A stretch of DNA of 26,091 bases from WLJO01 sp945889085 (GCA_945889085.1 CAMDBM010000040.1:1-26091); one strand, 5' to 3'. Shown: positions 14,394 to 22,026, counted from the stretch's first letter. The notes: generated by a model from the letters alone, not told the origin. Numbers and translations are program-made.

Positions 14394-14704
14394 GAACCGG
14401 CGAGCCGGAACGCCATCGCTTTTGCCCGCCGCTGCAGCGTGCGTCGCTTCCAGGCCTTGCGCTTCCAGTGACGGGTCTTGGCGGCCCCGTCCAACTTGGC
14501 CCGGGCACGGTCGGCATCGTGGTGGTGCACCGGCTTCCATTCCACACCCGGTTCGTCGGCGTCATCGACCTCGACGCTCGTCCCGACTGCGTTGGACAGC
14601 AGATGCAACTCCGTATGAATACGGTGCCGCTCGGCGTGGGCATGGGCTCGTAGTTCCAGTTTCGGCAGAAGTACTGCCGATTCGGACCGATGCCTTTGAC
14701 TCAT
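14390..14704 (-). CDS. Small basic, histidine-rich protein of unknown function
   Basis: I do not recognise this 104-residue protein. The gene is supported by a good ribosome binding site (GGAGGT on the minus strand, plus-strand 14713-14718) 8 bases before the ATG at 14704, and by neat packing against the GNAT gene (tail-to-tail stops sharing CTAG). The N-terminal half is His/Arg-rich (AHAHAERHRIH), and the middle is more acidic (VEVDDADEPGVEW) followed by three consecutive histidines. The C-terminal third is strongly basic and aromatic (KTRHWKRKAWKRRTLQRRAKA), suggesting RNA, DNA or ribosome binding. No signal peptide or membrane segment is seen. The basic tail and size would also suit a small nucleic-acid-associated protein; no function is claimed. 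Confidence 0.65.
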   Translation of the reverse strand: MSQRHRSESAVLLPKLELRAHAHAERHRIHTELHLLSNAVGTSVEVDDADEPGVEWKPVHHHDADRARAKLDGAAKTRHWKRKAWKRRTLQRRAKAMAFRLAGS

Positions 14705-14737
14705 CCTGACCTACCTCCCTGTGGGAATGGCTTTGGT

Positions 14738-14766
14738 ATGACTCACACTGCATTTTTCACAATACT
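14738..14766 (+). promoter_or_regulatory. Possible promoter for the crotonase operon
   Basis: ATGACT (14738-14743) and AATACT (14761-14766) are separated by 17 bases, each matching the consensus at 4 of 6 positions. They lie in the most A+T-rich stretch of this gap, about 31 bases before the ATG at 14798. On the minus strand the same stretch offers TTGTGA-17-ATACCA for the basic-protein gene. Weak evidence. Confidence 0.3.
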
Positions 14767-14797
14767 CCCGGACAGGCCGGCATGCGAGACTTTCCCC

Positions 14798-15553
14798 ATG
14801 ACACTTGTACTTGTGGACGTGGCCGATCGGGTCGCCACCCTCACCCTCAACAACCCCGGTGAGCGCAACACCCTCACCAAGCCGATGGTCACCGAGATCA
14901 TCGCTGCGATGGAGTCGATCGAGGCCGACCCGGGCGTCGGTGCCGTCGTCGTCACCGGGACGGCCCCCGCGTTCTGCGCCGGCGCGAACCTCGGCAACCT
15001 CATGGAGTCGTCGCCCGAGAGTCTCGGGTCGATCTATGAGGGGTTCCTCCGGATAGCGAACAGCACGCTGCCGACCATCGCAGCAGTGAACGGTGCGGCC
15101 GTTGGCGCCGGCATGAACCTCGCGCTCGGCTGCGACGTCCGCATCGCGGCGCGACGCGCAAAGTTCGACACGCGTTTTCTCCAGATCGGCATCCACCCCG
15201 GGGGCGGCCACACCTGGATGTTGCGTCGCATCGCCGGACCGCAGGCGACGATGGCAGCGGTCATTTTCGGTGAGGTGATGGACGGCGCCGAGGCCGAGCG
15301 TGTCGGCCTCGTTCACCGCTGTGTCGACGACGACCAACTGCTCGAGGTTGCGCACACGATGGCGGCACGCGCGGCCGACGCCCCGCGCGATCTCGTGGTG
15401 CTGACCAAGCAGACCATCAAGGACATGGCCAACATCGGGCAGCACCCCGCGGCCGTCAAGCGCGAGCTCGACCCGCAGCTGTGGTCCACCCGCCAGCCGT
15501 GGTTCGCCGAGCGGGTGGCAAAGCTGCAGTCCCAGATCTCCTCCAAGAAGTAG
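14798..15553 (+). CDS. Crotonase-fold protein lacking both hydratase glutamates
   Basis: This 251-residue enoyl-CoA hydratase/isomerase-family protein should bind an acyl-CoA thioester. Oxyanion-hole segments are present: APAFCAGANLGNL (about 56-68) and NGAAVGAGMNLAL (about 98-110). The two glutamates used by classical hydratases (rat E144 and E164) are replaced: the first position, in GAGMN, is N107 and the second, in KFDTRF, is F127. Ordinary enoyl-CoA hydration is therefore unlikely; isomerase, hydrolase, C-C lyase or a non-catalytic role are open. The frame is open upstream to 14690, but ATG 14798 matches the family N-terminus (MTLVLVDVADRVATLTLNNP). No Shine-Dalgarno is seen. It is followed after 4 bases by the DUF885 gene, so they are co-transcribed. 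Confidence 0.88.
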   Translation: MTLVLVDVADRVATLTLNNPGERNTLTKPMVTEIIAAMESIEADPGVGAVVVTGTAPAFCAGANLGNLMESSPESLGSIYEGFLRIANSTLPTIAAVNGAAVGAGMNLALGCDVRIAARRAKFDTRFLQIGIHPGGGHTWMLRRIAGPQATMAAVIFGEVMDGAEAERVGLVHRCVDDDQLLEVAHTMAARAADAPRDLVVLTKQTIKDMANIGQHPAAVKRELDPQLWSTRQPWFAERVAKLQSQISSKK

Positions 15554-15557
15554 GCCC

Positions 15558-17222
15558 GTGACCGCCGTCCGGGCACTGGCCGACCGGTACCTCGAGGAAC
15601 TCGCCCACCTCGACCCCACGATTGCCACCGGACTGGGGCGGTCGTTCGGCCAGGGTGCCCTTCCCGATCTCTCACCGGAGGGCGCATCGGAACACGTGCA
15701 GCTCGCGCGTCGGGCGCTCCGCGAGCTGTCGACCCTGGCGGACGAGGACCCCGTCGACCGACGCTGTCGGGGACTCATGGAGGACCGTCTCGGACTTGTG
15801 CTCAGCAGGTTCGGGGCGGGTGAACACCTGCGGCCGCTCTCGGTCCTCGCAGGTGCCCCTGCCGAGATCCAGGGCGCGTTCGAGCTGATGGCAACGGACT
15901 CCGACGACGACTGGGCGAACGTTGCGGCCCGCGTCTCCGCACTGCCCCGAGCACTCTCGTCACTGCGTGCATCGCTCGAGGAGGGCATCCGCAGCGGGGT
16001 ACTCGCCGCTCCGCGCCAGGCACTCTCCACGGCCCAGCAGCTCTCCACGTGGGCCGGGCGACACGGCGGGATTCCGTACTTCGCCTCGCTCGCCGACCGG
16101 GCACCGGAACGCCTCCGCCCTCGCGTCGGTGCAGGCATACCGGCCGCCAACGAGGCGCTCGCGGATCTCGCCGACTGGCTGACGGCAACCTACGCAACCG
16201 CAGCAGCAACTGTTCCCGATGCCGTGGGCCGCGACCGCTACATCGTGAGCGCGCGCCAGTTCCTCGGCAGCGACCTCGACCCGGACGAGGCGTACGAATG
16301 GGGCTGGGCGGAACTCGAACGGATCGAGGCCGAAATGCGCCGTCTCGCCAACGAGATCACGCCGGGTGCATCCATCGACGGCGCAATGGGGTGGTTGGAC
16401 GTTCACGGCGAGGCCGCCGAGGGCGAGGCGGAACTCCAGCGCTTCCTGCAGATACTCATGGACGAAACGATCGACGCCCTGCAGGGAACCCACTTCGACC
16501 TCGCCGAGCCGATTCGTACGGTCGAGGCCATGATCGCCCCTCCCGGCGGGGCCGCCGCGCAGTACTACACGCAGCCGTCGGCCGACTTCAGCCGTCCCGG
16601 TCGCACCTGGTACCCGACGATGGGCAAGACGCGTTTCCCGCTCTGGAACGAGGTAAGTACCTGCTACCACGAAGGCGTCCCCGGGCATCACCTGCAGATC
16701 GCGCAGTGGATCTATCTCGCTCCGCAGATGTCGCTGTTTCAGGGGGCCTTCTTCATCAGCGGCAACGGTGAGGGCTGGGCGCTCTACGCGGAGCGCCTCA
16801 TGGACGAACTCGGCTTCCTGTCCGACCCGGGCAGGCGGCTCGGGTATCTGGTCGCCCAGCAACTGCGCGCCGCGCGGGTGGTGGTCGATATCGGCATGCA
16901 CCTCTCGATGCCCATCCCGAACGGCCAGCCCTTCCACCCCGGTGAGCGCTTTACCCCGGCACTCGGCCGGGAGTTCATGGGGCTCCACGCAGGCAAGGAC
17001 CCCGTCTTTCTCGACAGCGAATGGGAGCGGTACCTCGGTTGGCCCGGTCAGGCAATCTGTTACAAGCTCGGTGAGCGCGTGTGGCTAGAGGGCAGGGACG
17101 CAGCCCGGCTCAACGCCACCCGGGCGGGCCGACCCTTCGACCAGAAGGCGTGGCACATGGCCGCGCTCTCGATGGGGTCGACCGGGCTTGACCAGCTTGC
17201 AGCCGAACTGCCCCACCTGTAA
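15558..17222 (+). CDS. DUF885 family putative metallopeptidase
   Basis: This is a 554-residue, largely helical protein of the DUF885 family, regarded as a metal-dependent peptidase or hydrolase related to gluzincins. The metal-binding motif is HEGVPGHH (H371, E372, H377), preceded by STCY, with GEGWALYAERLMDELG (about 404-419) supplying a probable third ligand (E405). Other family blocks are PTMGKTRFPLWNE upstream of the motif and PGQAICYKLGE (about 495-505), where the family often has PGQAxxYxxG. There is no signal peptide, so it is probably cytoplasmic. Start GTG 15558 lies 4 bases after the crotonase stop. Full length is usual for the family. The substrate is unknown. Confidence 0.9.
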   Translation: MTAVRALADRYLEELAHLDPTIATGLGRSFGQGALPDLSPEGASEHVQLARRALRELSTLADEDPVDRRCRGLMEDRLGLVLSRFGAGEHLRPLSVLAGAPAEIQGAFELMATDSDDDWANVAARVSALPRALSSLRASLEEGIRSGVLAAPRQALSTAQQLSTWAGRHGGIPYFASLADRAPERLRPRVGAGIPAANEALADLADWLTATYATAAATVPDAVGRDRYIVSARQFLGSDLDPDEAYEWGWAELERIEAEMRRLANEITPGASIDGAMGWLDVHGEAAEGEAELQRFLQILMDETIDALQGTHFDLAEPIRTVEAMIAPPGGAAAQYYTQPSADFSRPGRTWYPTMGKTRFPLWNEVSTCYHEGVPGHHLQIAQWIYLAPQMSLFQGAFFISGNGEGWALYAERLMDELGFLSDPGRRLGYLVAQQLRAARVVVDIGMHLSMPIPNGQPFHPGERFTPALGREFMGLHAGKDPVFLDSEWERYLGWPGQAICYKLGERVWLEGRDAARLNATRAGRPFDQKAWHMAALSMGSTGLDQLAAELPHL

Positions 17223-17281
17223 GCGCTGCACAGTGACTCCCGAGGCGCGGCAGCAGCCGCAGACGTAGTACACAAGAGCCT

Positions 17282-17926
17282 GTGAGCGAACTCCCCCCCG
17301 CCGTCCCCGCTGCAACCGTCATGGTGGTCCGAGATGCCAGTCACGGCCTCGAAGTGCTGCTGCTCCGGCGCAGCGACGTCGGCGCCTTCGCGAACTACTG
17401 GGTGTTCCCCGGTGGCAGGATCGACGATACGGATCTCGGCGCCGACGAGATCGAGCGTGCACGAGCGGCAGCCGTTCGCGAGGCGCACGAGGAGGTGGGG
17501 CTGATCGTCGATCCCGAGAACACCCACCCGTACTCACACTGGACACCCCCCGCCATCCAGCCGCGTCGCTTCGCCACGTGGTTCTTCGTTGCGCACTGGG
17601 GCGGTGACGACGTCCGCATCGACGGCCACGAGATTGTCGACTATCGCTGGATGACCCCACAGGCCGCCATCGAGGAACAGATGCAGATGGCCCCGCCCAC
17701 CATCGTGAGCCTCCACGAACTCGCCGAAGCGGGTTCGTTCGCGGCAACACGCCGCACTGAGTACCCGCGATGGGTGACGCGCCCCACGAAGTCGGCTGCC
17801 GGCGTCCCCGTGCTGCTCTGGCACGGCGACGCCGGCTACGACGCGCTCGATTCGGAGATCGTCGGCCCCCGCAATCGCCTCTGGTACCCCGCCGACGGTC
17901 CCTGGACCTACGAGCGGTCGATCTAG
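17282..17926 (+). CDS. Nudix hydrolase, NUDT7/NUDT19 (CoA-diphosphatase)-like
   Basis: Nudix enzymes cleave nucleoside diphosphates linked to other groups. The 214-residue protein has the Nudix core: VFPGGRID (about 41-48), then after an insertion of some 17 residues REAHEEVGL (66-74), the metal-binding helix with E67, E70 and E71. The longer distance between the PGG and REAxEE parts resembles the NUDT19/NUDT7-type group, members of which cut CoA and acyl-CoA. The neighbouring crotonase genes make a CoA-thioester substrate plausible, but this is inference; the broad family also includes NADH and ADP-ribose hydrolases. The GTG at 17282 starts 59 bases after the DUF885 stop, with no clear ribosome binding site. 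The next gene starts 10 bases after its stop. Confidence 0.88.
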   Translation: MSELPPAVPAATVMVVRDASHGLEVLLLRRSDVGAFANYWVFPGGRIDDTDLGADEIERARAAAVREAHEEVGLIVDPENTHPYSHWTPPAIQPRRFATWFFVAHWGGDDVRIDGHEIVDYRWMTPQAAIEEQMQMAPPTIVSLHELAEAGSFAATRRTEYPRWVTRPTKSAAGVPVLLWHGDAGYDALDSEIVGPRNRLWYPADGPWTYERSI

Positions 17927-17936
17927 GACCGACCCG

Positions 17937-18560
17937 ATGCTCGACCATATCTTCACCGATGCGATCGGTGCGCTCCGGGAGGCGTTCGAGGCAGCGTTCC
18001 TCGAACGTCAAGCCTTTGAGGAACACTTCCAGGTGGACGTGCTGCTCGGGGACGTCACTTGGGAGACGAGTTACGGCCTGCCCGGCGAGGGCCAGCCGCC
18101 CCGGGTGATCTCCCACATCACCTTCGACTGGCCGTCGTGGAGCCAGACCGCCTACCGCAAGTGGTACGTCGACGAGGTGTTCGAGGAGCCACCGGCGATC
18201 GAAATGGAGATCGTGTTCCGGGCACAGCGACTGGCTGCACAGCCCGAACCGAGACAGATCACGCGCGTGATGGACGAGATGAGCCCGCTCATCGGCGCCG
18301 GCCGTCTGGAACAGGCTGGGGTAACGGTCGAGATCGGCTACCTCTCCGAGCCCGACGCCACTCCCGAGTACGCCATCGAGGTGACCTACGAGGGCCTCTA
18401 CGAACTTGCGGAGTCTGCGCTCGCGGACGGTGCCTCACACCTCCTTGACGAACACTTCGGAGCGCTGGGCGGATGGATCGCCGCAACGCTCGTGCGGCTC
18501 GGCGACCTGGGACTTGTCTACCTCCCGGGCGACGAGGCCGACGACGACTCCACGGACTGA
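17937..18560 (+). CDS. Conserved-looking hypothetical protein, 207 residues
   Basis: I do not recognise this protein. It appears genuine: it lies 10 bases after the Nudix stop and 33 bases before the next crotonase in the same run, begins with ATG and shows normal coding character. It is soluble and acidic, with no signal peptide or membrane helix. An N-terminal helix (MLDHIFTDAIGALREAFEAA) is followed by a segment with many aromatics (ITFDWPSWSQTAYRKWYVDE, about 61-80), alternating strand-like regions, and an Asp-rich tail (DEADDDSTD). The pattern suggests an alpha/beta domain of unknown function. Co-transcription with Nudix and crotonase genes is the only functional hint. An AGGA near its start is a weak ribosome binding site. 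Confidence 0.72.
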   Translation: MLDHIFTDAIGALREAFEAAFLERQAFEEHFQVDVLLGDVTWETSYGLPGEGQPPRVISHITFDWPSWSQTAYRKWYVDEVFEEPPAIEMEIVFRAQRLAAQPEPRQITRVMDEMSPLIGAGRLEQAGVTVEIGYLSEPDATPEYAIEVTYEGLYELAESALADGASHLLDEHFGALGGWIAATLVRLGDLGLVYLPGDEADDDSTD

Positions 18561-18593
18561 GTGCATCGCCGTCGGGCGTGACAGCATGTGAGC

Positions 18594-19373
18594 ATGTCCG
18601 ACATCGTGCTGCTCGAGGTGAGCGAACGCATCGCCACCGTCACCCTCAACCGCCCCGACGCCCGCAATGCGCTGAGCAGTGCACTGCTGCGTGACCTGAC
18701 CCGTGTCATGCACGAGGCAACCGACCGCGACGACGTGGACGTCATCATCCTTACGGGTTCAGATCCGGCCTTCAGCGCAGGTCTCGACCTGAAAGAACTC
18801 GGCGACAATGCCGGCAACCTCGGCGGGGCCTCCCCGGACGCCAAGCCGATCACTGGCGGGCAGCACAACCCGTTCTTCTTCGTGGACAAGCCGATCATCG
18901 CGGCGGTGAACGGCGCCTGCATCACCGGCGCGTTCGAGCTCGCGCTCAACTGCGACTTCATCATCGCGTCCGAGAACGCAAAGTTCGGCGACACGCATTC
19001 GCGGGTCGGCGTCATGCCGGGCTGGGGTCTCACGGTGCTCCTCCCGCAGGCGATCGGCGTCCGCCGCGCGCGGGAAATGTCCTTCACTGGCAACTTCGTC
19101 TCCGGCCAGGAGGCATTCGAGCTTGGTCTCGCCAACCACGTCGTCCCCCACGATGAGCTGCTGCCCACGGCACGCGGGCTCGCCCGGGACATCATCGGCA
19201 ACGATCAGCCCGGCGTGCGCCAGATCCGTCGCACGTACAACGAAATCCATCGCGAGGACGCCGGTTGGGACCTCGAGGCACGCGACGGCAAGAAGTGGCA
19301 GCAGGAGATGTTCAGCAAGGACAAGGTCGCCGAGCGTCGCGACGCAATCATGAACCGCGGTCGCAAGCAGTAA
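18594..19373 (+). CDS. Enoyl-CoA hydratase/isomerase family protein
   Basis: This 259-residue crotonase-fold protein binds acyl-CoA and shows DPAFSAGLDLKEL (about 57-69) and NGACITGAFELAL (about 106-118) for the oxyanion hole. The first catalytic glutamate (rat E144 equivalent) is kept as E115 in TGAFE. The second (E164) is replaced by H135 in KFGDTHSRVG, followed by MPGWGLTVLLPQ, a pattern common in actinobacterial EchA proteins. The reaction may be hydration with a single Glu, or isomerisation. GTG 18588 is two codons upstream in frame; ATG 18594 fits the family start (MSDIVLLEVSERIATVTLNRP). It ends the run that begins at 14798 and is followed by a 154-base gap to the LCP gene. It is only moderately similar to the crotonase at 14798 and is not a recent duplicate. 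Confidence 0.89.
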   Translation: MSDIVLLEVSERIATVTLNRPDARNALSSALLRDLTRVMHEATDRDDVDVIILTGSDPAFSAGLDLKELGDNAGNLGGASPDAKPITGGQHNPFFFVDKPIIAAVNGACITGAFELALNCDFIIASENAKFGDTHSRVGVMPGWGLTVLLPQAIGVRRAREMSFTGNFVSGQEAFELGLANHVVPHDELLPTARGLARDIIGNDQPGVRQIRRTYNEIHREDAGWDLEARDGKKWQQEMFSKDKVAERRDAIMNRGRKQ

Positions 19374-19515
19374 CGATGGGCACGCCGGCACGCTGCTGCT
19401 CGCGAACCTGCCCCCGCACGCCTTCCCGGACGCGTCTTGCTTCAGACCCGACGACTCGACCGCTGACCACTGGCGGCTAACCGTGCGGTGAAGCGTTCCG
19501 GCCCGCCCGGGCCAG

Positions 19516-19521
19516 TACCGT
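19516..19521 (+). promoter_or_regulatory. -10 box (TACCGT), leaderless-type promoter of the LCP gene
   Basis: TACCGT ends 6 bases before the GTG at 19528, identical in sequence and spacing to the NlpC/P60 promoter. A short hairpin, GGCCC-GCCC-GGGCC (19500-19513), lies immediately upstream where a -35 or regulator site would be. The rest of the 19374-19527 gap shows nothing else recognisable. Confidence 0.5.
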
Positions 19522-19527
19522 AGGGGT

Positions 19528-21252
19528 GTGTCCAATTGGTGGAACGAAGGCGCCGAGGGCGGTGACGAACCGGGTCGGCAGCCCCGTAACTCGGTGCCGG
19601 CCGACGACGGTTTCGACGCTCTCGACAGTCTCGACAGCGCTGGACGAGTTCCGGCCGATAACCCGTACGACGGGCCAGCCGCCGGGTCGTTGCGCCCGTC
19701 CCCTTGGCACATTGCGTCCCCGCTTCTCGCCGCGCTGAGCTTTGGCTTCGTGGCATTTCGCAACGGCCACCGCAGGCTCGCCTTCGCCCAGATGCTCGTC
19801 TCGGCTGCGTTCGGGATTGCTGCACTGACCGTCTGGTACAACGACTACTGGGTACACATCGCGATTACCGAGTGGTACCTCATCATTGCCCTCGCGTCGG
19901 TGTTCCTCGTCTGCGGCGTGGCTGGCGCCGCTGCGGTCGTGCAGTGGCGCGACTGCGAGCACTGGCGCGCCGGCACGGCGACGCTCTGGGGCGCTCGGCT
20001 CACCACGGCGGTTGCCGTGCTCGTCGTCGCCGCCCCGGCCGCGGCGGCCACCTACGTCATTGAGCCGCAGATCCAGGTGGCGCGGCACAGTTTCGTGAGC
20101 GCGCCGGCGGCCTTGCCCCACGAGCTCGAGAACCCGACCGGCACCGAACCGGCCGGACCCTTCGGGACGGATCCGGCCATCGTCGACACCTCGATGGTCG
20201 GCACCAACGACACCACCACCAGCCCATCCACATCGTCGGTTCCCGACACGGTGTGGCTCGACGTCGACACCGGGCCGGTCGCTGAATTAGTCGATGTCGG
20301 CTCGAGCACGCGGACCAACGTGTTGCTCCTGGGCGGAGACGCAGGCCCCGGCCGCTGGAACCTCCGGACCGACTCGATGAACCTCGTGTCGATCGACACT
20401 GCTACCGGCGACTCGGCCATCATCGGCATTCCCCGGAACCTGCTCCATGCCCCGCTGCCCCCGGGCGCGCTCAAGGCGATCTTCCCCAACGGTTATACCG
20501 ACCTCATGAACGCCCTGTTTGTCTGGGGCACCAAGCACACCAAGGCGGTCAAGAACGCTCTCGGTGACACTGATGTACCGGGGGCGACACTCGTCACGGC
20601 CAGCCTTGCCGAACTGCTCGGCGTGCGTATCGACGCATGGGTTTTGGTGGACATGGCCGGCTTCATCGACCTGATCGACGCGTTCGGCGGTCTCGACGTC
20701 TATGTCCCCAAGAAGGTCCCGGCACCCGGGAACGTGCCCGCAGGTAAGCACCGCCTCCCGAGGTCCTACTCCAAGGGTTGGCACGAGATGGACGGAACCG
20801 ACGCACTCGCGTTCGCTCGCACCCGCCACGCGGACTCGGACTACTACCGCATGGCCCGCCAGCGTTGCCTGCTCGCGAGTATCGCCGATCAAAAGGGTGC
20901 CTCCGCAGTAGCCAAGCACTGGCCGGCGGTGAGCAAGGTGATTGCCAAGCGCCTCCGCACCAACCTCACCAGTTCGCTGCTCAAGCGCATCCTCAAGCTC
21001 GCCGGTTCGGGCGTCAACAAGGCCCGCAGCGTTGCCCTCACGCCCCCGCTCGTGCCGAGTGGTCGGTGGAACGCGAAGACCGTCCGCCAGATCGTTGCCG
21101 ACACCATCTCGAACAGCGGCAAGTACGCGCCCAAGAGCACCACGGCAACCGGTCCTGACGGCTCGGGACCGACAACCACCACCAAGATCGGCGAAGCGCC
21201 GGTATCCGGTGCCGCCGCCAACATCGACGAGGTCTGTCGAACCCATCGCTGA
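19528..21252 (+). CDS. LytR-CpsA-Psr (LCP) family cell-envelope ligase with four-helix N-terminus
   Basis: LCP proteins attach polymers such as arabinogalactan, teichoic acid or capsule to peptidoglycan, using a polyprenyl-phosphate-linked donor outside the membrane. This 574-residue protein has a cytoplasmic N-terminus of about 60 residues, four hydrophobic segments (about 62-77, 83-104, 115-138, 157-177), a Thr/Ser/Pro linker and an LCP domain from about 263 to 450. Key residues are visible: NLRTDSM (R280, D282), GIPRNL (R303), and FARTRHADSDYYRMARQR (R431, R433, R441, R445). The C-terminal 100 or so residues resemble the LytR extension. Most LCP proteins have a single membrane helix; the four-helix form is less common. 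Start GTG 19528 is supported by TACCGT 6 bases upstream. upp follows 29 bases later. Confidence 0.9.
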   Translation: MSNWWNEGAEGGDEPGRQPRNSVPADDGFDALDSLDSAGRVPADNPYDGPAAGSLRPSPWHIASPLLAALSFGFVAFRNGHRRLAFAQMLVSAAFGIAALTVWYNDYWVHIAITEWYLIIALASVFLVCGVAGAAAVVQWRDCEHWRAGTATLWGARLTTAVAVLVVAAPAAAATYVIEPQIQVARHSFVSAPAALPHELENPTGTEPAGPFGTDPAIVDTSMVGTNDTTTSPSTSSVPDTVWLDVDTGPVAELVDVGSSTRTNVLLLGGDAGPGRWNLRTDSMNLVSIDTATGDSAIIGIPRNLLHAPLPPGALKAIFPNGYTDLMNALFVWGTKHTKAVKNALGDTDVPGATLVTASLAELLGVRIDAWVLVDMAGFIDLIDAFGGLDVYVPKKVPAPGNVPAGKHRLPRSYSKGWHEMDGTDALAFARTRHADSDYYRMARQRCLLASIADQKGASAVAKHWPAVSKVIAKRLRTNLTSSLLKRILKLAGSGVNKARSVALTPPLVPSGRWNAKTVRQIVADTISNSGKYAPKSTTATGPDGSGPTTTTKIGEAPVSGAAANIDEVCRTHR

Positions 21253-21266
21253 GCCTGTCGCCGACC

Positions 21267-21272
21267 TACCAT
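21267..21272 (+). promoter_or_regulatory. Possible -10 box (TACCAT) upstream of upp
   Basis: TACCAT fits TANNNT and ends 9 bases before the upp ATG at 21282. It lies in the short gap after the LCP stop and would give upp its own near-leaderless promoter. No -35 is evident, and upp has only a GGGGCG before its start. Confidence 0.35.
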
Positions 21273-21281
21273 CGGGGCGCC

Positions 21282-21926
21282 ATGAAACTCACACTCGTCG
21301 ATCACCCGCTTGCCGCCGAGCGTCTCGCCGACATCCGCGATGCCGCATCACCACGGCAGCTGTTTCGCGCCGCCCTCGAGGAACTGGGCACCATGCTCGT
21401 CTACGAGGCGTGCAGGCACTACCCCACCACCGAGGTCACGGTGCAGACCCCGCTCGGACCGGCACCGGCGCGCCGGCTGGCCCACCCGCCGCTGCTCGTG
21501 CCCGTGCTGCGGGCCGGGATCGGCCTGCTCCACCCCGCGCTCCAGCTGTTGCCCGATGCTGAGGTTGCCTTCATCGGTGTCGCCCGTGACGAATCGACCT
21601 TCGCCCCGAACGAATACGTCGTCAAGGTCCCGGCGAACCTCAACGGGCGCACTTGTCTCATCCTCGACCCGATGCTCGCCACCGGTGGCTCGCTCACCCA
21701 TACCGCCGAGGTGCTCGTGAACCGTGGTGTCGACACCACGATCCTGGTTGTCTGCGTGCTCGCTGCGCCCGAGGGCCTACAACGCCTCGAGGAGTCCGGA
21801 CTCGACCTCCACGTGATCACCGCCGCCGTCGACGAGCGCCTCGACGAACGGCGCTTCATCGTGCCGGGCCTGGGCGATGCCGGCGACCGCCAGTTCGGGA
21901 CCACCTACGACCCCGCGAAGCTCTAA
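21282..21926 (+). CDS. upp: Uracil phosphoribosyltransferase
   Basis: Upp salvages uracil: uracil + PRPP gives UMP + diphosphate, in the cytoplasm. The 214-residue protein matches the family along its length: LLVPVLRAGIGL (about 71-82), the PRPP-binding loop LDPMLATGGS (128-137), and the uracil-binding C-terminus PGLGDAGDRQFGT (about 195-207). All expected motifs are intact. The start is ATG 21282, which gives the usual N-terminus with HPL (as in xxxDHPLxxxxLxxxRD). It faces the phosphohexomutase gene across a 99-base gap containing a direct repeat. The same neighbourhood, upp next to a PmmB-like gene, occurs in Mycobacterium tuberculosis (Rv3308-Rv3309c), supporting a shared role in nucleobase and nucleoside salvage. 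Confidence 0.96.
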   Translation: MKLTLVDHPLAAERLADIRDAASPRQLFRAALEELGTMLVYEACRHYPTTEVTVQTPLGPAPARRLAHPPLLVPVLRAGIGLLHPALQLLPDAEVAFIGVARDESTFAPNEYVVKVPANLNGRTCLILDPMLATGGSLTHTAEVLVNRGVDTTILVVCVLAAPEGLQRLEESGLDLHVITAAVDERLDERRFIVPGLGDAGDRQFGTTYDPAKL

Positions 21927-21929
21927 TCC

Positions 21930-21948
21930 TCCGCGCCGACATAGCCGC
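21930..21948. repeat. 19-base direct repeat, copy 1
   Basis: The sequence TCCGCGCCGACATAGCCGC begins 4 bases after the upp stop codon and is repeated exactly at 22008-22026, 78 bases downstream. A degenerate version of its core lies between them (CGGCATAGTCCG, 21959-21970). No terminator hairpin is evident in this convergent gap. Confidence 0.75.
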
Positions 21949-22007
21949 CGCTTCGCTTCGGCATAGTCCGGCGTGTGGCTCGTCGCTGGCGCTTCCCTCA
22001 CCACGCG

Positions 22008-22026
22008 TCCGCGCCGACATAGCCGC
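22008..22026. repeat. 19-base direct repeat, copy 2
   Basis: This is an exact second copy of the repeat at 21930. Its last base is the final base of the minus-strand phosphohexomutase stop codon, so this copy abuts the end of that gene as the first abuts the end of upp. A role in transcript ends or a dispersed genomic repeat is possible. Confidence 0.75.

Noticed and set aside
14394..14797. Possible tRNA or small RNA in the GNAT-crotonase interval
   Set aside because: No cloverleaf or strong hairpin with a T-tract is visible, and most of the interval is explained by the minus-strand basic-protein gene.
14711..16150. Minus-strand open frame of 479 codons
   Set aside because: It is antisense to the crotonase and DUF885 genes, both supported by family motifs; the translated product is Arg/Ser-rich with no domain.
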